Shown piece by piece: positions 59,580 to 64,000 of a stretch of 64,000 nt of DNA. Source of the DNA: Longimicrobiales bacterium (GTDB lineage Bacteria; Gemmatimonadota; Gemmatimonadetes; Longimicrobiales; Gaopeijiaceae); the NCBI GenBank assembly GCA_028279425.1, contig JANQNV010000072.1, positions 1-64,000 on the forward strand. Reading direction: 5' to 3'. Made by a program: the position numbers and the translations under genes. Positions within the stretch are counted from its first letter, which is position 1. Every line of letters begins with the position of its first letter. The notes beneath the pieces are model-generated. The model was not told the DNA's origin. It worked only from the letters and a program-made list of their open reading frames with translations, and did not search any database.

Positions 59580-62500
59580 ATGGAATCATCGATCAGCGGA
59601 TTGGCCAGCGGGATCCAGTGGGCCGACCTCATCGACGACATCATTTCAGTCGAACGCCGCCCCGTGGCGCGGCTCGAGGCCGAGATCGAGGCTCAGCAGG
59701 TCAAGACGGACGCCTGGGATACCGTGCGTTCGCTTCTCCAGGGTCTCAACTCGGCGACGACGGCGCTGTCGGCCTCGACGGCCAACGCCCTCGATGCGTT
59801 CCAGGTCAACCTCTCGGGGTTTCCGACGGCGGGTGGTAGCCCCCTGCAGGCCTTCGTGTCTTCGGACGCCTCTCCCGGGAACCACACGGTGCGGGTCCTC
59901 GCCCGTGCCGAGAGTGAGATGGTGGGGGGGGCGCTTCAGGCGTCCCGCTCGGATGCCCTCGGTCTGTCCGGCGAATTCCTGGTCAACGACCGCGCCGTGG
60001 TCGTCGAGGCCACGGACTCGCTCGACGATATCGCTGGGAAGATCAATGCGGTCGATACCGGGGCGTCCCGCTCAGGCGTCGGTGCGACCGTGGCCTCGGT
60101 CGACGGTGCGTCCCGGCTGTTGCTCTCGGCGTCCGAGACCGGCGAAAACGGGATCCGCCTGGCCGACCCCGACGGCGTACTCCAGACGCTCGGCCTCGTC
60201 GACGATACGACCTCGCTCACCAATCGCACGGCCAGTGGTTTTGCGACTTCGACCTTCGCCGACGATACGACGGCCGTCGCGTCGCTTCGAGGGTTGAGCA
60301 GCGGCGGGGTCGGGACGATTCAGCTGAGCCAGGGGCCGGGTCAGTTTTCCGTCGTTCTCGACCTCACCTCGATGAGCCTTTCCGACGTTGCCGCCGAGAT
60401 CAATGCCGCCGCTGGGGTGGCGGGCAGTGGCGTGACGGCCAACATCGAGACCAGCCCGGACGGGTCCGTTCGGCTCGTGTTGTCGGGTACGGCCAGCTAT
60501 GTCGACACCGCCGGCGTGCTCGAGGTGCTCGGGGCCCTGGAAGGGGGTCGCTCCGCGGTAGCCCAACGCATCGAAGGCGGCGTTCTCGCCACCGACGGTA
60601 CCGGGACGCCGGCCACGGCCGCGACCTCGCTCTCGGCGCTCTTCACGGGGGGGGCCGCGGCCGGCATCACGGCCGGGGACACCCTCACCTTCGAGGGGAC
60701 CCGCGGCGACGGTACGACGTTTTCGTTCGTCCACACGATCTCCGGTGGCGACACGCTACAGACGATTCTGGACCGCCTGAACGGCGCCGAGGGATACGAC
60801 GGTTCGGCCACGGCCTCGATCTCGGCCACCGGGACGCTGACCGTCACGGACGGGTCGTCGGGAGCGTCGCTCCTCGACCTGTCCATGTTTGCCGGCAACG
60901 AGGGAGGTGGGACCTTCGATCCCGGGGCCTTCACGGTGGCCGAGGAGGGTCGCCGTCGCGAGATCGTGGCGGGCTCCAACGCCCTGCTCGAAGTCAACGG
61001 CACGTTTCTTGAGCGATCGTCCAACACGGTGACCGACGCGATCCAGGGCGTCACGCTCAACCTCACCAGTGAGGATCCTGGGACGGAAGTCGATCTTACG
61101 ATCACCCGCGACGTGTCGGCAGCGGCCGAGGCGATCACGGCCTTGGTCACGGCGTACAACGAGTTCTCGCAGTTCGTCGACCTGGGACTGGGCGTGACGG
61201 GTAACGCACGACCCTCGCTTGCGGGCGACGCGGTGCTTCGGAACATGCGCAGCACCCTTCAGCAGTCGATGCAGTCCCAGATCCTTCAGAGCCTCGGTGG
61301 CGGGTACGCCCGTCTGGGTGACATCGGGATCGAGATCGAGAAGGACCGCACGTTTTCGGTCGACAGCGCCGTGCTGACCGCGGCGCTGGAGGACGACTTC
61401 GCCGGCGTATCGAACGTACTGCGTGGGCAGGGCTTCGCGTCGACCTCGGCGATCTCGTTCGTCGGGGCGACCAGCGCTACCCAGCAGGGCGAATACGCCG
61501 TCGAAGTCACCGCTGTGGGTACTGCCGCCTCGCTGACCTCGGTCGGCGCCCTGGCCACCTACGTCGACGACGGGGTGGCCGACCTGCTGTCGCTCACGGA
61601 CCTGTCATCGAACCGAGCGTATGAAATCTCGCTGGGCAATGGTGACACGCTTCAGGAGATCGTAGACCGTCTGAATGCCGAGCTCGCGACCGCGCAGGCA
61701 CGGGAGCTCGCGGCATCGCGCGTCGTCTACAGCGACGCCGGCGCAACGGCCGCGGCCGACGAAAACACCCTGCTCTCGGACCTGTTCTACGGCGACGGTA
61801 GCGGGGCGGGCTTCGAGGCCGGGACCGTGGTGAACTTCAGTGGGACGGCCGGGAACGGCGTGTCGTTTCTTCGAAACTTCACGGTGACCGATCCTTCGAC
61901 CCAGACGTTGGGCGACCTCCGCGACTCGCTGTCGGGCGCCCTGCTCGGTACGGCCGAAGTGACCGTCGAGAACGGCGCTCTGAGCGTTCGATCCACCACA
62001 CCCGGAACGTCGCTCCTCTCGGTCACCGTGGGGTCGGATATCGACGGAAACAGCTCGTTCCTCGGCACCATGGACGTCGAGGTCGAAGGGCGGAACGCAT
62101 CGGCCCTCGTAGCCGAGGTTGTGGGGAGCGAGATCGACATCCGCTCACCGGTCGAGGGCGAGGCCTATGGCTTCACGCTGGGCTTCACGGCCGGCGGCGC
62201 CGACGGTACGGGCGGCCTCGGGCTCGCTGCGGGCACCTATCAGGGGACCGACGTGGTCGGAACCATCGGTGGGGAGCCGGCGACGGGTGTGGGCGCCATC
62301 CTGACGGGAGCGGCGGGGAGCGCGGCCGAGGGTCTATCGGTCGGCACCGCGGGTGCCGGTCTCGGCGCCCTGGGAAGCGTCACCTACAACCGCGGCGTCG
62401 CCGCCTCGATGGAGGCCGTCCTCGAACGCCTCCTCGGAACCGACCCGGGCTCGGTCACCTCGATCCAGGAGGGATTGGACCGTACGGTCACTCGCCTCGA

Positions 62501-62663
62501 GGATCGCGTCGATCAGTGGGAGGGGCGTCTGGAGATCCGCCGCGACCAGCTGATTCGCCAATTCACCGCGCTCGAAGAGGCGCTGGCCCGGGCGCAGTCC
62601 CAGTCGGCGTGGCTGAGCGCTCAGTTCGCGTCACTCAACGGTACCAACCAGAGCAACGGCTGA
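59580..62663 (+). CDS. fliD: Flagellar filament cap protein FliD, enlarged
   Basis: 1027 residues, about twice the usual size. The FliD N-domain reads SSISGLASGIQWADLIDDII then SVERRPVARLEAEIEAQQVK. The C-domain ends with the coiled coil VTRLEDRVDQWEGRLEIRRD then QLIRQFTALEEALARAQSQS. The middle holds a diverged repeat: ~347-467 and ~727-843 share the order TxLSxLF, AGxxxxFxGTxGxGxxF, TLxxxxDxLxGA, SLLxxxx. AAGGAG precedes the ATG. Exported and sits at the filament tip. Confidence 0.92.
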   Translation: MESSISGLASGIQWADLIDDIISVERRPVARLEAEIEAQQVKTDAWDTVRSLLQGLNSATTALSASTANALDAFQVNLSGFPTAGGSPLQAFVSSDASPGNHTVRVLARAESEMVGGALQASRSDALGLSGEFLVNDRAVVVEATDSLDDIAGKINAVDTGASRSGVGATVASVDGASRLLLSASETGENGIRLADPDGVLQTLGLVDDTTSLTNRTASGFATSTFADDTTAVASLRGLSSGGVGTIQLSQGPGQFSVVLDLTSMSLSDVAAEINAAAGVAGSGVTANIETSPDGSVRLVLSGTASYVDTAGVLEVLGALEGGRSAVAQRIEGGVLATDGTGTPATAATSLSALFTGGAAAGITAGDTLTFEGTRGDGTTFSFVHTISGGDTLQTILDRLNGAEGYDGSATASISATGTLTVTDGSSGASLLDLSMFAGNEGGGTFDPGAFTVAEEGRRREIVAGSNALLEVNGTFLERSSNTVTDAIQGVTLNLTSEDPGTEVDLTITRDVSAAAEAITALVTAYNEFSQFVDLGLGVTGNARPSLAGDAVLRNMRSTLQQSMQSQILQSLGGGYARLGDIGIEIEKDRTFSVDSAVLTAALEDDFAGVSNVLRGQGFASTSAISFVGATSATQQGEYAVEVTAVGTAASLTSVGALATYVDDGVADLLSLTDLSSNRAYEISLGNGDTLQEIVDRLNAELATAQARELAASRVVYSDAGATAAADENTLLSDLFYGDGSGAGFEAGTVVNFSGTAGNGVSFLRNFTVTDPSTQTLGDLRDSLSGALLGTAEVTVENGALSVRSTTPGTSLLSVTVGSDIDGNSSFLGTMDVEVEGRNASALVAEVVGSEIDIRSPVEGEAYGFTLGFTAGGADGTGGLGLAAGTYQGTDVVGTIGGEPATGVGAILTGAAGSAAEGLSVGTAGAGLGALGSVTYNRGVAASMEAVLERLLGTDPGSVTSIQEGLDRTVTRLEDRVDQWEGRLEIRRDQLIRQFTALEEALARAQSQSAWLSAQFASLNGTNQSNG

Positions 62664-62688
62664 TGCAGGAAACCCGGAGGAATTCGTG

Positions 62689-63096
62689 ATGCGCGGTGCG
62701 TCGGTCTACCAGAACAATCGCGTCGTGGGCGCACGGCCGGAGAATCTGGTCGTGATGCTCTATGAGCGGCTGCTCGCCGATCTGCGCGCCGCCGCGGTGG
62801 CGATCGACGATCGAAACTACGAGCGGAAGGCCGAGCGGCTGCAGCACGCTCTCGACATCATCTTCGAACTGATGGCGACCCTCGACGCCGAAGCGGGAGG
62901 CGACCTGGCCGCACGGCTCAGGAGCCTCTACACCTTCTTCATCTCGGAGATCAACGACGTGAGTCGCACGCTCGACACGGCGAGGCTCCACCGGGTGATC
63001 GATCTGGTCGACGGGCTCTATGACTCATGGCGCCAGGTGGGCGACCTCACCGACGATCCTTCCTCCCCCGCAGCCCCCCTCGGTACGGTCCAATGA
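62689..63096 (+). CDS. fliS: Flagellin export chaperone FliS
   Basis: 135-residue helical bundle: SVYQNNRVVGARPENLVVML then YERLLADLRAAAVAIDDRNY, RLQHALDIIFELMATLDAEA then GGDLAARLRSLYTFFISEIN. All FliS landmarks are present. ATG 62689 sits 8 bases after GGAGG; the GTG one codon before is possible. Overlaps the next gene by 4 bases. Binds the flagellin C-terminus before export. Confidence 0.95.
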   Translation: MRGASVYQNNRVVGARPENLVVMLYERLLADLRAAAVAIDDRNYERKAERLQHALDIIFELMATLDAEAGGDLAARLRSLYTFFISEINDVSRTLDTARLHRVIDLVDGLYDSWRQVGDLTDDPSSPAAPLGTVQ

Positions 63097-63488
63097 TCGG
63101 CCCCGGCGGTGTGCGGCCGGTGTCGTCGGTCACGGGACCGTCGGCGTCCGCATGGCTGCAGCGCCGCCGGGAAGGGCTGGAGGCCCAGCATCGGGCGCTC
63201 GACGAGGGTCGCCTCGACGATCTGGTCGACCTCATCGACGGCGATGAGCAGAACGATGGCGGTTTCGAGCGGGAGGGCGACGCCGACGAGAGCGGAGACG
63301 AGGCGCGTCTCGCACGGGAAGTCGAGGTTCTCGCAGCCGAACTCGAAGAAAGAATCGCCCGTGTTCGTGCCGAGACTCTCGAAGAACTGCACCAGCTGGA
63401 TCGTCGTATGGAAGGGGCCCGATTCGGCTCGTCCGGTCCCGGCAGGAGTGGTGGGCGGAGGGGCGGGCAGTTCAACGGATATCTCTAA
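63093..63488 (+). CDS. Hypothetical coiled-coil protein in the fliT position
   Basis: 131 residues: a short Gly/Pro-rich lead, helix SAWLQRRREGLEAQHRALDE then GRLDDLVDLIDGDEQ, an acidic stretch, then a long helix EVEVLAAELEERIARVRAET then LEELHQLDRRMEG, ending Gly/Arg-rich. Placement after fliD-fliS suggests a FliT-type chaperone, but no FliT motif is seen. ATGA overlap with fliS. Its TAA stop is part of the -35 of the flgM promoter. Confidence 0.7.
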   Translation: MIGPGGVRPVSSVTGPSASAWLQRRREGLEAQHRALDEGRLDDLVDLIDGDEQNDGGFEREGDADESGDEARLAREVEVLAAELEERIARVRAETLEELHQLDRRMEGARFGSSGPGRSGGRRGGQFNGYL

Positions 63489-63513
63489 AGCTCCTCTCCG
63501 CGCGGCCCGATAC
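63486..63513 (+). promoter_or_regulatory. Sigma-28 promoter of flgM
   Basis: TAAA (63486-63489), 16-base spacer, CCCGATAC (63506-63513). The -35 overlaps the stop codon of the preceding gene. ATG at 63561. Confidence 0.65.
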
Positions 63514-63560
63514 TCAACAGCAAGATTCGATTCGCGTAAGAAGCAAGCTGGAGAAGAGAG

Positions 63561-63857
63561 ATGTACGTCAACGGAGTCGGTCCGCACGGACCACCCGGAC
63601 CCGAAGGAGCTTCGGGGCCGAGGCCGATCGACGGACTAGAGGGGGGAGTCGGAGGGGTGCAGGACGCATCCCTCCGTGACCGGGAGGACCGCGTCGAGAT
63701 CTCCGACCGCGGACGTGCCATGTCGGAGGCCGATCAGGCCGGTTTGGGCCCCGAGCAAATCGCCCGTCTTCGCGGGCGAGTCGATGCGGGCTTCTACGAC
63801 CGTTCCGACGTCATGACGGAAACCGCTCGCCGCATCGCTCGATCAGGCGATCTCTGA
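63561..63857 (+). CDS. flgM: Anti-sigma-28 factor FlgM
   Basis: 98 residues. A Pro/Gly-rich disordered lead is followed by the FlgM C-terminal pattern DRVEISDRGRAMSEADQAG then LGPEQIARLRGRVDAGFYDR then SDVMTETARRIARSGDL, which wraps sigma-28. Export through the completed hook frees FliA. GGAG lies upstream of the ATG. FlgM under a sigma-28 promoter gives negative feedback on late genes. Confidence 0.9.
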   Translation: MYVNGVGPHGPPGPEGASGPRPIDGLEGGVGGVQDASLRDREDRVEISDRGRAMSEADQAGLGPEQIARLRGRVDAGFYDRSDVMTETARRIARSGDL

Positions 63858-63864
63858 GGCGACC

Positions 63865-64000
63865 GTGATTCAGCGATCCCCTCTTTCGAACGACTTGCTC
63901 CTGGAGTCTGACGACGCCCTCAGAACCGTCGTCGGGCTCCTCGACGATGTGGCCCCGGTACGCCAGGGCCCGTCGTCGTCTCCGCTCGACCTCCACCTGG
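63865..64000 (+). CDS. Start of an unidentified gene (partial, runs off the window)
   Basis: An open frame from GTG 63865 (MIQRSPLSNDLLLESDDALR then TVVGLLDDVAPVRQ) continues to the window end, 7 bases after the flgM stop. Forty-five residues are too few to identify it. A minus-strand frame also crosses this stretch but overlaps flgM and looks less likely. Confidence 0.4.
   Translation, partial: MIQRSPLSNDLLLESDDALRTVVGLLDDVAPVRQGPSSSPLDLHL

Overview
The window is GC-rich (mostly about 65-70%), densely coded and dominated by one large flagellar locus. Three traits point to the phylum Gemmatimonadota or a close relative: paired PadR regulators and very long ABC permeases of the ADOP type, a Bacillus-like flagellar gene order, and FliW-CsrA control of flagellin. 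That assignment is inference from gene content; no rRNA or marker gene is present to prove it.

Region 1 (1-24 kb) is mixed housekeeping and envelope material. It holds two PadR-ADOP permease modules (1-2147 and 10317-13298, each with an inverted repeat near its promoter), a hybrid histidine kinase with a sigma-28-type promoter, a rhomboid protease, YigZ and YceI family proteins, a lipoprotein amidohydrolase, PdxH, and tRNA-Ile(GAT) with its terminator. A three-gene overlapping unit follows (small unknown protein, seven-repeat FG-GAP propeller, zinc-ribbon SDR-like protein). After it come a beta-propeller lipoprotein, a DUF3108 protein, CutC, an Sfp-type phosphopantetheinyl transferase, and two overlapping histidine-kinase genes, the second apparently a pseudokinase.

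Region 2 (24-64 kb) is a nearly complete flagellar locus. Going left to right: fliW and flgL (minus strand); a divergent NtrC-type activator; flgB-flgC-orf-fliE-fliF-fliG-fliH-fliI-fliJ-motE/ylxF-like-fliK-flgD-flgE; fliL-fliM-fliN-fliOP-fliQ-fliR-flhB-flhA-flhF-flhG-fliA-orf; flgF-flgG-flgA-flgH-flgI-flgJ-flgN-flgK-csrA; a ChpT-like gene (minus); motA-motB; a single-domain response regulator (minus); and fliC-fliD-fliS-orf-flgM. P- and L-ring genes (flgI, flgH) indicate an outer membrane.

Regulation can be read from the DNA. Three sigma-54 promoters (GG-N10-GC, one of them perfect) precede flgB, fliL and flgF, matching the NtrC-type activator with a GAFTGA loop. Sigma-28 promoters (TAAA/TCAA-N15/16-CCGA) precede flgL-fliW, fliC, flgM and the distant hybrid kinase, with a weaker one before motA, matching fliA and flgM in the locus. 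The fliC leader carries two perfect hairpins with GGA in the loop plus GGA motifs in the Shine-Dalgarno region. With csrA and fliW present, this is a complete FliW-CsrA-flagellin translational circuit.

The most unusual items are a fused M15-type peptidase/FliK hook-length protein beside a FlgJ with no muramidase domain, a FliO-FliP fusion with an internal signal-peptide-like segment, a FlhG with a degenerate P-loop, a shortened FlgB, a 1027-residue FliD with a duplicated insert, and a bipartite non-coding element duplicated upstream of two of the sigma-54 promoters.
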